A DNA stretch of 64,000 bases, from contig NZ_RBWV01000011.1 of the NCBI RefSeq assembly GCF_003634695.1, positions 434,001-498,000 of the forward strand, given 5' to 3'. The notes under the pieces were generated by a model that saw nothing but the letters and a program-made list of their open reading frames with translations, ran no database searches and had not been told where the DNA came from. Each line of letters starts with the position of its first letter. The stretch's first letter is position 1. This document shows positions 45,427 to 55,344 of the stretch, piece after piece. The DNA is from Motilibacter peucedani. Its GTDB lineage: Bacteria; Actinomycetota; Actinomycetes; Motilibacterales; Motilibacteraceae. The position numbers and the translations under genes are program-made.

Positions 45427-46989
45427 TCAGTAGAACCCGAGGCGCGCCAGCGGCTCGACGAGCTCGCGCTCCTCGTAGGACAGGTGCGAGAGCAGCGCGT
45501 CCGTGAGCACGTCGAGCGCGTGCTGCAGCCTCGCCGGCCCGTCGGGGTCGCTGACGAACGCCACGAGCGCCCGGTCGACGCCCTCGAGCACGTCGTGGAT
45601 GACCAGGTGCTCGGCCTCGAGCCGGTCGAGCACCGGGCCGAGCGCCTCGTCGGCCCTGCGCAGGTGCGGGAAGACGCTCGCGTCCTCCAGCGAGTGGTGC
45701 GTGGTCACGACGCGGCAGTACTGCGCGCAGTAGACGCCAGCCGTCCAGTTGTTCTGCCGCACCGTCATCGTCTGGATCTGCGAGCGCGCGGAGTGCGGCT
45801 CGATGCCGCCGGCGATCACCTCGGCCACGATCTCGCGCAGCTGCTCGAGCTCCGAGCGCAGGTGGTCGTGCACGTCGACGAGGTGGCGCCCGGAGGCCTG
45901 CTCGTGCGGCGTGTAGAGGCGGTCGGCGTCCGGCGCCGGCGCGTGCGGCCGCGCCTCCTCGTCCCACAGCTGCTCGCCGCTGAGCCGCAGACCCGGGTCG
46001 GGGGTGGGCACGACGGCGAACGGCGTGGCGCCCGGCCGCGCACGCACCGGCTCGGTACGCACCGGCTCGGTACGCACCGGCTCGGTACGCGTCGGTTCGG
46101 CCGCGCCGCCAGCGCGGTGCGCCTCGACGATCTCGGTGACGGCCGGGGCGACCTCGGCGGCGTAGCGGCGGATCGTGTCGGCGTCGTCGGTCATCAGGAC
46201 GAAGGAGCTCGTGCCGTGCTCGAGCGCCAGCTCGGCCAGCTGCTCGGCCCACACCTGCGCAGGCCCGTCGAGGAAGCCGCCGCCGCTGGCGAAGGTGCCT
46301 GTCACGTTGTAGAGCCGGCGCACGGCGCCCGGGTCTCGTCCGGCGGCCGCAGCGGCCTCGTCGATGGCGGCGTTCATGGCGCCGAGCTGGTCGGGCGGGG
46401 CGTAGGGCGCGCTCGGCAGCCAGCCGTCGGCCAGCTCGCCGGTGAGCGCGAGCATCCGCGGCTTGTAGGCGCCGACCCAGATGCCGACCGGGTGCGCGGG
46501 TGCGGGGCCGGGGTGCGCACCGCGCACCCGGTAGTGCTCCCCCTCGACACGCACCGTGCCGCCGCTCTCGTCCCACACCGCGCGGATCACCGCGATCCCT
46601 TCGCGCAGCGCGTCGACCGACTCGCGCGGGCTGAGGCGCCGGCCGCCGAAGGCGGCGATCGCGTCGGCGAAGCCGCCGGCACCGAGCCCGAGCTCGACCC
46701 TGCCGCCGGTGAGCAGGTCGAGCGACGCGACGCTGCGCGCGAGCACCGCGGGCGGGCGCAGGGGCAGGTTCGCGACGTCGGGCGCGACGCGTACGCGGGT
46801 GGTGCGCGCCGCGATGACCGACAGCAGCGTCCAGGTGTCGAGGAACCGGGAGTTGTAGGGGTGGTCCTGCACGGCCACCAGGTCGAGCCCTACCTGCTCG
46901 GTCAGCGCGGCGAGCGCCAGCACCCGGTCGGGCGCGGCGGCGCCGGGCGTGAGGAACGTGCCGAACTCGAGGCTGTGGCCGTAGTCCAC
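45427..46989 (-). CDS. LLM-class oxidoreductase fused to a hemerythrin-like domain
   Basis: The 520-residue protein joins an LLM TIM barrel (residues 1-290: EFGTFLTPG, VQDHPYNSRFLDTWTLLSVIAART, GRVELGLGAGGF) to a hemerythrin/HHE four-helix domain (365-515) by a linker with a repeated TEPVR motif. The metal-type residues of the second domain are His374/376, HHSLED (431-436), FPHL His442, EHLVIH (His461, His465) and HLSYEE (His502, Glu506). The linker DNA holds a 15-bp triplication. The GTG at 46989 follows GGGAGG. The two halves suggest oxygen or NO handling linked to a flavin or F420 reaction. Confidence 0.88.
   Translation of the reverse strand: MDYGHSLEFGTFLTPGAAAPDRVLALAALTEQVGLDLVAVQDHPYNSRFLDTWTLLSVIAARTTRVRVAPDVANLPLRPPAVLARSVASLDLLTGGRVELGLGAGGFADAIAAFGGRRLSPRESVDALREGIAVIRAVWDESGGTVRVEGEHYRVRGAHPGPAPAHPVGIWVGAYKPRMLALTGELADGWLPSAPYAPPDQLGAMNAAIDEAAAAAGRDPGAVRRLYNVTGTFASGGGFLDGPAQVWAEQLAELALEHGTSSFVLMTDDADTIRRYAAEVAPAVTEIVEAHRAGGAAEPTRTEPVRTEPVRTEPVRARPGATPFAVVPTPDPGLRLSGEQLWDEEARPHAPAPDADRLYTPHEQASGRHLVDVHDHLRSELEQLREIVAEVIAGGIEPHSARSQIQTMTVRQNNWTAGVYCAQYCRVVTTHHSLEDASVFPHLRRADEALGPVLDRLEAEHLVIHDVLEGVDRALVAFVSDPDGPARLQHALDVLTDALLSHLSYEERELVEPLARLGFY
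46044..46088. repeat. 15-bp tandem repeat, three exact units, inside the fusion linker
   Basis: The unit GCACCGGCTCGGTAC repeats three times in tandem, with a degraded fourth unit after it. It encodes the TEPVR linker repeats of the LLM-hemerythrin protein, so its copy number can change linker length without breaking the frame. Confidence 0.85.
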
Positions 46990-47176
46990 CCGTGCCCTCC
47001 CGGCGTCGCGCGACCCGCACCGCGGGGCGTACACCCCGCACCGTACGACAGTGCCGCCCGCGCGGCGCACGAGGCCGGGGCCGCGACGCAGCACGTCCCC
47101 CCGGCCGGCCCGAGGGCCACCGGAGGGACGCGGAGACGGCGTCGGGCCGGCGGACGCACCGCCGGGCCCGTGCGGC

Positions 47177-47392
47177 CTAGAGGGAGTCGGCCTCGGTGCG
47201 CGGCTGCGGGACGGCGCTGAGCAACGCCCGCACCTCGGCCTCGCGGTAGCGGCGGTGGCCGCCCAGCGTCCGGATCGAGGTGAGCTTGCCGGCCTTGGCC
47301 CAGCGCGTGACCGTCTTCGGGTCGACGCGGAACATGGTGGCTACCTCGGCCGGGGTGAGCAACGACTCCGTGTCGGGTGTGCGTGTAGCCAT
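47177..47392 (-). CDS. bldC: BldC-type MerR-like DNA-binding protein
   Basis: The 71-residue single HTH protein (LLTPAEVATMFRVDPKTVTRWAKAGKLTSIRTLGGHRRYREAEVRALL) matches the actinobacterial BldC developmental regulator in length and sequence character. The winged HTH is MerR-like but has no effector domain. The start ATG at 47392 follows GGAGGGG. In streptomycetes BldC binds head-to-tail to direct repeats and delays differentiation. Confidence 0.95.
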   Translation of the reverse strand: MATRTPDTESLLTPAEVATMFRVDPKTVTRWAKAGKLTSIRTLGGHRRYREAEVRALLSAVPQPRTEADSL

Positions 47393-47657
47393 TCCAGAAC
47401 CCCTCCCAAGCGCGCGCAACCGACTGTTCGGCCCGCAGACGCCTATCGTGCCTTGTCAGCGGTGATGTCCGATATGGCTCACTCGGACTATTTCTCGTCC
47501 GGGGCGGCGGGCTAGCCCGAACGGGCACCCCCGCTCAGCCCTCCACTGGGTCGCCGGATGGACGAGGAGCCATGTACGGTTGGGGGCACGACGGAAACGA
47601 ATTCCGCGGGGCCGCTCCATGCCGGGCCGCCCCGTCATTGCATGAGGGGGTCGAGCC

Positions 47658-47855
47658 ATGGGGCGTGGCCGCGCCAAGGCCAAGCAGACCAAGGTCGCCC
47701 GGGAGCTGAAGTACTCCAGCCCCAGCACCGACTACGACGCCCTCCAGCGAGAGCTCGCTAACGGTGGCGGCGGACTGCTCAGCACGACTCCGAAGCCGGT
47801 CGAGGTCGACGTCGAGGGCGACGAGTCCGACGACTACGACGACCGCTGGGGCTGA
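47658..47855 (+). CDS. DUF3073 family protein
   Basis: The 65-residue actinobacterial-specific protein begins MGRGRAKAKQTKVARELKYSSP and ends in an acidic tail (DVEGDESDDYDDRWG). The basic head and acidic end are typical of the family, of unknown function. GAGGGGG precedes the ATG. It lies next to purM, as in many actinobacteria. Confidence 0.95.
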   Translation: MGRGRAKAKQTKVARELKYSSPSTDYDALQRELANGGGGLLSTTPKPVEVDVEGDESDDYDDRWG

Positions 47856-47876
47856 CGCCCCTCCCGCGCTGCGCGC

Positions 47877-47919
47877 CGCAAGGTCCCCCCTCCGCTCCGG
47901 CGGCCAGGGGGGCCTTGCG
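47877..47919. terminator. Bidirectional terminator between DUF3073 and purM
   Basis: CGCAAGG-(T)-CCCCCC pairs with GGGGGG-CCTTGCG with one bulged T and a 16-nt loop, filling the gap between two convergent stops. Confidence 0.8.
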
Positions 47920-47921
47920 CG

Positions 47922-48989
47922 TCAGGCGTGCGTGCCGACGAGCTCGGCCGTGCCGGGGGCTGAGGCGTCGTCGAGCTCCTCGACGGTGCCGGCCACCCAG
48001 GCGCGCAGCCCGCGCCCGGCCAGCAGCTCGACCGCGCGCGCCGCGTCGGCCTCGGGCAGCAGCGCGACCATGCCCACGCCCATGTTGAGCGTGCGCTCGA
48101 GCTCGTCCTGCGGCACCGCGCCGACCGAGCCGACCAGCGAGAAGACCGCGGGCGGTGTCCAGCTCGCGCGTTCGACGACCACGCGCAGGCCGGCCGGCAC
48201 CACCCGGGCGACGTTGGCGGCGAGCCCGCCCCCGGTGATGTGGGAGTAGGCGTGCACCTCGACCTCGCGGGCGAGCTGCAGGCAGTCGAGGGAGTAGATG
48301 CGGGTCGGCTCGAGCAGTTCCTCGCCGAGGGTGCGGCCGAGCTCGGCGACCTCCGCCTCGAGCGAGAGCCCCGCCCGCTGACCGGCCTCGCCGAGCACCA
48401 CGTGGCGCACGAGGCTGTAGCCGTTGGAGTGCAGCCCGCTGCTCGCGATCGCGAGCACGGCGTCACCGGCGCGCACCCGGTCGGCGCCCAGCAGCTCGTC
48501 GGCTTCGACCACGCCGGTCGCGGCGCCTGCCACGTCGTACTCGTCGGGGTCGAGCAGGCCGGGGTGCTCGGCGGTCTCGCCGCCGAGCAGCGCGCAGCCG
48601 GCGAGGGCGCAGCCTTCGGCGATGCCGCGCACCACAGCCGCGATGCGCTCGGGCACCACCTTGCCGCAGGCGATGTAGTCGGTCATGAACAGCGGCTCGG
48701 CCCCGCAGACGACCAGGTCGTCGACGACCATGGCCACCAGGTCGAGCCCGATCGTGTGGTGCACGCCGAGGCGCTGGGCGAGCGCCACCTTGGTGCCGAC
48801 GCCGTCGGTCGAGGTGGCGAGCAGGGGACGGCGGTAGCGTGCGAGGGCGCTGGCGTCGAACAGGCCGGCGAACCCGCCGATGCCGCCGACGACCTCGGGA
48901 CGCGAGGCGCGCGCGACCCACTCGCGCATGAGCTCGACGGCCCGGTCGCCGGCCTCGATGTCGACGCCGGCCGCTGCGTAGCTGGTCAC
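47922..48989 (-). CDS. purM: Phosphoribosylformylglycinamidine cyclo-ligase (AIR synthetase)
   Basis: The 355-residue enzyme closes the imidazole ring of AIR in purine synthesis (step 5). Motifs: STDGVGTKVALA, DLVAMVVDDLVVCGAEPLFMTDY, LLGGETAEHPG and HITGGGLAANVARV. GTG 48989 overlaps the purF stop (GTGA), so purF-purM are coupled. Confidence 0.97.
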   Translation of the reverse strand: MTSYAAAGVDIEAGDRAVELMREWVARASRPEVVGGIGGFAGLFDASALARYRRPLLATSTDGVGTKVALAQRLGVHHTIGLDLVAMVVDDLVVCGAEPLFMTDYIACGKVVPERIAAVVRGIAEGCALAGCALLGGETAEHPGLLDPDEYDVAGAATGVVEADELLGADRVRAGDAVLAIASSGLHSNGYSLVRHVVLGEAGQRAGLSLEAEVAELGRTLGEELLEPTRIYSLDCLQLAREVEVHAYSHITGGGLAANVARVVPAGLRVVVERASWTPPAVFSLVGSVGAVPQDELERTLNMGVGMVALLPEADAARAVELLAGRGLRAWVAGTVEELDDASAPGTAELVGTHA

Positions 48990-50521
48990 GCGGGGTTCGG
49001 CTCCGCCTCGAGGGACTCTGCGCGTTCGCTCTCGACCCGGCCCACCAGCCCCTCGAGCAGGTGCTTGCCCAGCGCCTGGTCGTCGGGGAGGGCGACGGGG
49101 TACTCGCCGGTGAAGCAGGCCGAGCACAGCGCCGAGGCCGGCTGGGCGGAGGCCTCGATGAGGCCCTCGAGCGAGACGTAGCTCAGGGAGTCGGCGCCGA
49201 TGGCGTGGCGCACCTCGTCGACGGCCAGCCCGTTGGCGATGAGCTCGGCCGGGGTCGCGAAGTCGATGCCGTAGAAGCACGGCCACTTGACCGGCGGGCT
49301 CGAGATCCGCACGTGCACCTCGGCGGCGCCGGCCTCGCGCAGCATGCGCACGAGCGCCCGCTGGGTGTTGCCGCGCACGATCGAGTCGTCGACGACCACC
49401 AGCCGCTTGCCGGCGATGACCTCGCGCAGCGGGTTGAGCTTGAGCCGGATGCCGAGCTGGCGGATCGTCTGGCTGGGCTGGATGAAGGTGCGGCCGACGT
49501 AGGCGTTCTTGACCAGGCCCACGCCGTACTGGATGCCGCTCTCGGCGGCGTAGCCGATGGCTGCGGGCGTGCCCGACTCGGGCACCGGGATGACCAGGTC
49601 GGCCTCGACCGGCGCCTCGCGCGCGAGCTGGCGGCCGATCTCGACGCGCGCCGCGTGCACGCTGCGCCCGGCGATGCGGGTGTCGGGGCGCGCGAGGTAG
49701 ACGTACTCGAACAGGCAGCCCTTGGGGTCGGACTCGGCGAAGCGGCGCGAGCGCAGCCCGTGCTCGTCGACCGAGAGCAGCTCGCCCGGCTCGATCTCGC
49801 GCACGAGGCTCGCGCCGACGATGTCGAGGGCCGCGGTCTCGCTGGCCACCACCCAGCCGCGCTCGAGCCGGCCGAGCACCAGCGGGCGGATGCCCTGCGG
49901 GTCGCGCGCGGCGTAGAGAGTCGTCTCGTCCATGAACACGAGGGAGTAGGCGCCGCGGAGCAGGGGCAGCACGCGCAGCGCCGCCTCCTCCATCGAGAGG
50001 TCGGGGTCCTGGGCCAGCAGCGCGGCGATCAGGTCGGTGTCGTTGGTCGACTCGATGACGCCGTCGGGCCGCCGGTGGGTCGGCGCGCCGTGCTCGGACT
50101 CGTGGTCGGCGACCAGCTTCGCGAGCTCGGCGGTGTTGGTCAGGTTGCCGTTGTGGCCCAGCGCGAGCGCGCCCGAGCCGGTGGAGCGGAACGTCGGCTG
50201 GGCGTTCTCCCAGGTCGAGGCGCCGGTCGTGGAGTAGCGCGCGTGCCCGATGCCGAGGTGGCCCTTGAGCGAGGCGAGGTGCGACTCGTCGAAGACCTGC
50301 GAGACCAGGCCCATGTCCTTGTAGACGAGGATCTGCGAGCCGTTGCTCACCGCGATGCCGGCTGCCTCCTGCCCGCGGTGCTGCAGGGCGTAGAGCCCGA
50401 AGTACGCGAGCTTGGCAACCTCTTCGCCGGGCGCCCACACGCCGAAGACCCCGCACGCGTCCTGCGGGCCCTTGTCACCGTCGAAGAGGTCGTGGTTCAG
50501 CCGTCCGTCACCGCGACCCAT
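48986..50521 (-). CDS. purF: Amidophosphoribosyltransferase
   Basis: The 511-residue enzyme makes phosphoribosylamine from PRPP and glutamine (step 1). A 22-residue propeptide precedes the catalytic Cys23 (DACGVFG), as in the Fe-S type. Cys residues for the 4Fe-4S cluster appear in KGCLFEYVY, PPVKWPCFYGID and LCSACFTGEY. The PRPP site is VVVDDSIVRGNTQ. It is followed by purM; a small membrane gene lies 9 bp upstream. Confidence 0.97.
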   Translation of the reverse strand: MGRGDGRLNHDLFDGDKGPQDACGVFGVWAPGEEVAKLAYFGLYALQHRGQEAAGIAVSNGSQILVYKDMGLVSQVFDESHLASLKGHLGIGHARYSTTGASTWENAQPTFRSTGSGALALGHNGNLTNTAELAKLVADHESEHGAPTHRRPDGVIESTNDTDLIAALLAQDPDLSMEEAALRVLPLLRGAYSLVFMDETTLYAARDPQGIRPLVLGRLERGWVVASETAALDIVGASLVREIEPGELLSVDEHGLRSRRFAESDPKGCLFEYVYLARPDTRIAGRSVHAARVEIGRQLAREAPVEADLVIPVPESGTPAAIGYAAESGIQYGVGLVKNAYVGRTFIQPSQTIRQLGIRLKLNPLREVIAGKRLVVVDDSIVRGNTQRALVRMLREAGAAEVHVRISSPPVKWPCFYGIDFATPAELIANGLAVDEVRHAIGADSLSYVSLEGLIEASAQPASALCSACFTGEYPVALPDDQALGKHLLEGLVGRVESERAESLEAEPNPA

Positions 50522-50530
50522 GGGGCAAGA

Positions 50531-50743
50531 CTACGGGGCGCGGCGGTCGAGCAGGACCGCGGCCACACCGCCGGCCAGCGCCCCGAGGGCGCCGAGCACC
50601 AGCGCGGTGTAGACCAGCGCGGTGCCGGCCGAGTAGCGCCCGGTGTCGTGCCGGACGGCGACCAGCACGAAGCCGAGCACGACGCCGACGCCCGCTCCTG
50701 CGGTGATGAAGCGGCTGTAGCGAGGGGTGCGTGCGAGTGCCAC
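50531..50743 (-). CDS. Small two-span membrane protein
   Basis: The 70-residue protein begins with GTG at 50743 and has two hydrophobic spans (FITAGAGVGVVLGFVLVAV and ALVYTALVLGALGALAGGVAAVLL) and basic ends. It lies 9 bp before purF on the same strand, probably in the same transcript. No known motif. A GGAGGG overlaps the start with tight spacing, so the start is less certain. Confidence 0.7.
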   Translation of the reverse strand: MALARTPRYSRFITAGAGVGVVLGFVLVAVRHDTGRYSAGTALVYTALVLGALGALAGGVAAVLLDRRAP

Positions 50744-50971
50744 CCCTCCACGCTACGGGGTCCGGCGGACCCCCGACACCCGTGCGCCGCCGGGCGGGCG
50801 CACCCGGCGCGTACGGGGGCTGTCCCCACCCCCGGGGCGGGGCAGGCCGGAGCCGGAGTTCGGAGGCCAGCGGCACAGACGCGAGGGGGTGCGCGGCGGG
50901 ACCTTGGAGCACGTACGCGGTGGCCGCCCGGCCGCCGCCCCCGACGCACCGCACCCGCCCCGGAGGCCGCC

Positions 50972-53272
50972 ATGTCCGCCACGCTCCAGCAGACCCGCCC
51001 CAGCCCGCCGCCGCCCGCCCGCCGACGCGGGGTGGTGACCCGCGTCGCGTCGTGGAGCGCCGCGCACCGCTGGACCGCGCTGGGCCTGTGGACGCTGTTC
51101 GTCGTCGTCACCGTCGCGCTCGGCGGGATCGTGGGCACGAGGACGCAGACCGACGCCGAGACCAGCGTCGGGCAGTCGGGCGTCGTGGACCGCGTCGTGG
51201 CCAAGACCTCGTTCGGCGAGAAGCCGGTCGAGAACGTGCTGTTCACCTCGAAGGCAGGGCCGATCGGCACCAGCGCCGACGCCGCGGTCGCCGACCTGCG
51301 CCACCGGCTGGCCGGGATGGAGGCGGTCGCCGACGTGAGCGCTCCCGTGACCGCGGCCAACGGCCGCAGCCAGCTGGTGCGCGTGACGCTCGCCGTGCCG
51401 GAGTCGGCGACGCCCGAGAAGGCTGCCGACATCGCCGAGGACGCCGTGCCCGCGGTGCAGGACGTGACCGCGGCGCTGGCGAAGGCGCACCCGGAGGTGA
51501 CCGTCGAGCAGGTCGGTGACGCGTCGGTCGACAACGCGGTCAACGACGTGGTCGCCGAGGACTTCGGCAAGGCCGAGATGTTCAGCGTCCCCGTCACGCT
51601 GGTCATCCTGCTCATGGTCTTCGGTGCCCTGGTCGCCGCCGGCGTGCCGGTGCTGCTGGCCATCACCTCGGTGGCCTCGGCGCTCGGCCTCTCGAGCCTG
51701 GTCTCCCACCTGGTGCCGGTGAGCCCGCAGCTCTCCAGCGTCGTGCTGCTCGTCGGCATGGCGGTTGGCGTCGACTACTCGCTGTTCTACGTACGCCGTG
51801 AGCGCGAGGAGCGCGCCCGCGGCCGGGCGCCGCGCGAGGCCGTCGAGCGGGCCGCCGAGACCGCCGGCCACGCCATCGTCGTGTCAGGCCTGTCGGTGAT
51901 CGTTGCCATGGCGGGGCTCTTCCTCTCGGGCACGGCGACGTTCGTCTCCTTCGGGATCGGCGCGACGCTCGTGGTGGCCGTGGCGATGGTCGGCTCCGTC
52001 ACCGCCCTGCCGGCCCTGCTCTCCCTGCTCGGCGGGGTGCTCGACCGGCCCCGCGTGCCGTTCCTGCACAAGAGGCTGCACCAGCGCCGCGTGGAGGCCG
52101 CCCGTGCGGGCTCGCAGCACGTCGGGGAGTCGCGGCTGTGGGGAGCCGTGCTGCGGCCGGTCCTCCGCTCGCCCAAGGCCGCGCTCACGGTGGGCGTCGG
52201 CGCCCTGCTCCTGCTCGCCCTGCCGGCGGTCGGCATGCGGCTCGCGTCCTCCGGCTCCGACGCGCTCCCCCGCACCATCCCCGAGGTCCGCAGCTACGAC
52301 CACCTGCTCGCCGCGTTCCCCAGCAACTCCGAGGCGCTGACCGTCGTCGTGTCGAGCACCGACGGCAAGCCCCTGGGCGCTGCGGCGACGCGGGCACTGT
52401 CGAGCGTCGCCTCGACGGCGCCGACGCACGCGGAGTTCGCCCCGCTGACCCCCGGCGACGCCCCGGAGGTCGAGACCTCGCGCGACGGCCGCGTCGCCCG
52501 CGTCGACGTGCCGCTCTCGGTCTCGAGCAGCTCGCCGGAGGGTCACCGCGCGGTGGGCGTCCTGCGCGACACCGTCGGAGCCGCAGCGCTCGACGGCATC
52601 CCGCACACGAGCTGGGGCGTCACCGGCAGCGCCGCGTGGGACCTCGACTTCAACAAGGCCACCATCGACCACTTGCCGATGGTGCTGGGGTTCGTGCTGC
52701 TGATGACCTTCCTCGTCATGCTGGTCAGCTTCCGGGCGCCTGTGGTCGCACTGGTGTCCATCGGGCTCAACATGCTCTCGGTCGCCGCGTCCTACGGCCT
52801 GCTGGTGCTCGTCTTCCAGCACACCTGGGCCGAGGGGCTGCTCCACTTCCGCTCGAACGGAGCGGTCATCTCGTGGCTGCCGCTCTTCGCCTTCGTGATC
52901 CTCTTCGGTCTCTCGATGGACTACACGGTCCTGGTCGTGAGCCGCATCAAGGAGGCCCTCGAGGCAGGACTGCCGACGCAGGAGGCGGTCCGCGTCGGCA
53001 TCACCCGCACGGCCGGCGTGGTCACCAGCGCCGCGGTCATCATGGTGGCGGTGTTCAGCATCTTCGCGACGCTGAGCCTGCTGGAGTTCAAGCAGATGGG
53101 CGTCGGGCTCGCCGCCGCGATCCTGATCGACGCGACGGTCGTGCGCGCGGTGCTTCTCCCGGCGGCGCTCGCCCTGCTGGGCGACCGCGCGTGGCCGAGG
53201 AAGCTGACCGCGGGCCGGCTCACGCCAGTGGCAGGAACGGCGCGAGGTCTGTCCGTTCCCCGCTCGCGCTGA
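50972..53272 (+). CDS. MMPL/RND-family membrane transporter
   Basis: The 766-residue protein has the MMPL two-fold layout: one N-terminal span, an extracellular domain, and then about five spans, repeated. The proton-relay Asp-Tyr pairs are visible in [14 protein letters not shown] and [14 protein letters not shown]. Such proteins export lipids or hydrophobic compounds. GGAGG precedes the ATG. Its 3' end overlaps the convergent SCP2-like gene by 53 bp. Substrate unknown. Confidence 0.95.
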   Translation: MSATLQQTRPSPPPPARRRGVVTRVASWSAAHRWTALGLWTLFVVVTVALGGIVGTRTQTDAETSVGQSGVVDRVVAKTSFGEKPVENVLFTSKAGPIGTSADAAVADLRHRLAGMEAVADVSAPVTAANGRSQLVRVTLAVPESATPEKAADIAEDAVPAVQDVTAALAKAHPEVTVEQVGDASVDNAVNDVVAEDFGKAEMFSVPVTLVILLMVFGALVAAGVPVLLAITSVASALGLSSLVSHLVPVSPQLSSVVLLVGMAVGVDYSLFYVRREREERARGRAPREAVERAAETAGHAIVVSGLSVIVAMAGLFLSGTATFVSFGIGATLVVAVAMVGSVTALPALLSLLGGVLDRPRVPFLHKRLHQRRVEAARAGSQHVGESRLWGAVLRPVLRSPKAALTVGVGALLLLALPAVGMRLASSGSDALPRTIPEVRSYDHLLAAFPSNSEALTVVVSSTDGKPLGAAATRALSSVASTAPTHAEFAPLTPGDAPEVETSRDGRVARVDVPLSVSSSSPEGHRAVGVLRDTVGAAALDGIPHTSWGVTGSAAWDLDFNKATIDHLPMVLGFVLLMTFLVMLVSFRAPVVALVSIGLNMLSVAASYGLLVLVFQHTWAEGLLHFRSNGAVISWLPLFAFVILFGLSMDYTVLVVSRIKEALEAGLPTQEAVRVGITRTAGVVTSAAVIMVAVFSIFATLSLLEFKQMGVGLAAAILIDATVVRAVLLPAALALLGDRAWPRKLTAGRLTPVAGTARGLSVPRSR

Positions 53273-53579
53273 CCGCGCTGGAGGCGAGAGCCTCCTCCCA
53301 CGAGACCCGCCCCGTGGCCAGGCCCAGCCAGGTCACGGGGTCGGTCTCGATCACCGCGGGCGGGGTGCCTCTGGTATGCCGTGGTCCGGCGATCGCCTGG
53401 ACCGCGGCGTAGGGCGGCACGCGCACCTCCACGCTGCGGCCCGGAGCGCGCGACGCCAGCTCCTCGCACAGGTAGCGGCAGGCGGTCCGCAGGTCGGCGG
53501 CCTCCGGCACCTCGGCGGCGAGGGCGCGCGCCACGGCGGCGCGGCCCTCGCCCACGTCGGTCCTCCTGCGCACTGCCAC
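53220..53579 (-). CDS. Sterol-carrier-like (SCP2) small protein
   Basis: The 119-residue protein resembles the sterol carrier family of actinobacteria ([57 protein letters not shown]). The fold has a hydrophobic lipid-binding tunnel. Its C-terminal 53 bp are antisense to the end of the MMPL gene, so the two convergent genes overlap. Start is GTG at 53579. Ligand unknown. Confidence 0.8.
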   Translation of the reverse strand: MAVRRRTDVGEGRAAVARALAAEVPEAADLRTACRYLCEELASRAPGRSVEVRVPPYAAVQAIAGPRHTRGTPPAVIETDPVTWLGLATGRVSWEEALASSAVSASGERTDLAPFLPLA

Positions 53580-53589
53580 GCGAGGAACC

Positions 53590-54282
53590 CTACGACTGGA
53601 GGGCGGCCACCGCGTACGTGCCGGCGCGCACGCCCAGGCGGCGCGAGAAGGCGGTGTCGGTGGAGACGGTGGTGAGGGTCCGGCCCGAGACCCGCGTGGT
53701 CGTGCGGCTCGGCACGACGGAGACGATGTAGCGGCCGCTGAGGTAGATGTAGGTGCGGGTGCTGCCGCTGGCCCGCGAGGTCTTGCCGTTGACCGTGACG
53801 GTCACCGACGAGGTGGTGACGACGGTGAACGCGTGGCTCGCGCCCTTCACCACCGGCGTGCGGCCGACCGTCGCGCGGATGCGCACGTCGCTGCCGCTGG
53901 CCGCCTTGCTGACGCACCCGACGATCACCTTGCGCGCTCTCGCGAAGGTGGCCTTGGCGACGGCGGGCGACGAGAACTCGCTGAGCGACTCGGTGATGCC
54001 GGTCGCACGCGTGAGGGTGCCGCGTCGGGACGTGACGCCCAGGGCGGTGGCGACGCTCGTCGTGCCGGCGGGCGCCTTGCCGCCGCACGCGGCCGAGGCG
54101 TCGGGGTTCGTCACCGTCGGCTTGGCGAGGACCTTGTAGCCGGGGAACTGCGCCGGGGTGATGACCTTGTTCACCAGGGTCGGGTCCGCCACTGCCGTGC
54201 TCGAGGCCGACGCGGTCGCGGGCGCCGCCAGCAGCGCCGCGGCGCAGGTGGCACCCAGGACCAGACGTGAGGGCTTGCGCAT
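53590..54282 (-). CDS. Secreted hypothetical protein
   Basis: The 230-residue protein has a signal peptide ([26 protein letters not shown], about 26 residues) and a mature domain with two Cys (AACGGK and VGCVSK) in a beta-rich Thr/Val/Ser-rich chain. It resembles sensor-like extracellular domains of mycobacterial kinases or lipoproteins in general composition only. No enzyme motif is visible. Confidence 0.75.
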   Translation of the reverse strand: MRKPSRLVLGATCAAALLAAPATASASSTAVADPTLVNKVITPAQFPGYKVLAKPTVTNPDASAACGGKAPAGTTSVATALGVTSRRGTLTRATGITESLSEFSSPAVAKATFARARKVIVGCVSKAASGSDVRIRATVGRTPVVKGASHAFTVVTTSSVTVTVNGKTSRASGSTRTYIYLSGRYIVSVVPSRTTTRVSGRTLTTVSTDTAFSRRLGVRAGTYAVAALQS

Positions 54283-54360
54283 GCGAGGTCTCCTTCGTCG
54301 AGCCGGCTCCTCCGGCTGCCAGGGGCAACCTCCCCAAGATCACCGGCTCCAACCGTCGGC

Positions 54361-55344
54361 CTACGTCCGGTTGCGGACCCCCGTCACGACGACGCTGCGC
54401 GACACCGACGAGCGCCACTCCGCCGTCCTCGGCTGCACGACGCGCAGGGTCGTGCGGCCGGCCGGCAGCCGGAACGGGACCGCGTAGGCACCGGCCCGCG
54501 ACGCCGCCCCCGCCAGCGGGACCCACCGGGCGCCCACTCGCCGCTGCAGCAGCACCGCCGCACCAGGCGCCCCTTGCACCCGGCCGCGGACCACCACCCG
54601 TGCGCCGGCACGGGCCCTCGTCGCGCTGGGCACGGCGGTGACGGAGGTGCGCAGCCAGGCGACGCGGAGCTGCGTACGCTGCACGACCTGCTCGCCGAGC
54701 ACCCGTGCGACCGACACCACCGCGTCGCCACGGCCGTCCATGAGCTGGGTCCAGCGGAACCTGCCCTGCGCGTCGGTGCGCACGAATGGGACCGGCTCGC
54801 TGGGCGGCCCGCCCGCCAGGGCGGAGGACCACACGGCGAGACGGAGCCGGGCGGCGGGGCGCCCGCTGTCGCCGAGCACCGCGCGTCCGGCGATGACGAC
54901 CGTGCTGCCGCGCGGCACGGGCACGCGTGTCACGGGAGCGAAGGTGACCGCCGGAGCGTCGCTGCCCTGCACGACCGCCGTGGCGAGCGCCGCCCCGTGG
55001 GGCACCAGCTCGCCGCCCACCGTCACGTCGGCCAGCGTCCACGTGCCGGCCTGCGCGGCGGAGACCGGGACCGCGCCAGTCCAGTCGAGCCCGTCGGCCG
55101 CCAGCGGCAGCCGGGGCCCGTCCCCGGGGACGGCACCCTCGAGCAGCGCCACCACGGGCGCCGCGACCGGGGCCGCGAAGCGGACGTCCACGAGCAGCGA
55201 GCCGGTCGCGGCGCCGACGAGCGGAGCCGGTGCGGTGACCTGTGGGGCCGCCACAGGGGGCACGTCGGCCCGGGCCGGCGCCGCTGCCCCCAGCCCGCCG
55301 GCCGCGACGAGGAGGGCGAAGAGACCGCTGCCGGCGCGGGACAT
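54361..55344 (-). CDS. Secreted Ig-like domain protein coupled to the protease gene
   Basis: The 327-residue protein has a signal peptide (FALLVAAGGLGAAAPARA) and at least two beta-sandwich-like repeats (LLVDVRFAAPVAAPVVALLEG, then RTSVTAVPSATRARAGARVVVRGRV and AAVLLQRRVGARWVPLAG), of the kind seen in adhesive or wall-bound domains. The ATG overlaps the protease stop (TGATG), so both are probably made together. It may aid the protease, but direct evidence is lacking. Confidence 0.78.
   Translation of the reverse strand: MSRAGSGLFALLVAAGGLGAAAPARADVPPVAAPQVTAPAPLVGAATGSLLVDVRFAAPVAAPVVALLEGAVPGDGPRLPLAADGLDWTGAVPVSAAQAGTWTLADVTVGGELVPHGAALATAVVQGSDAPAVTFAPVTRVPVPRGSTVVIAGRAVLGDSGRPAARLRLAVWSSALAGGPPSEPVPFVRTDAQGRFRWTQLMDGRGDAVVSVARVLGEQVVQRTQLRVAWLRTSVTAVPSATRARAGARVVVRGRVQGAPGAAVLLQRRVGARWVPLAGAASRAGAYAVPFRLPAGRTTLRVVQPRTAEWRSSVSRSVVVTGVRNRT

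Noticed and set aside
49061-50971. Long plus-strand open frame running into the MMPL gene
   Set aside because: It is the reverse shadow of purF and purM; MMPL homology starts only at the ATG at 50972 with its own GGAGG site.
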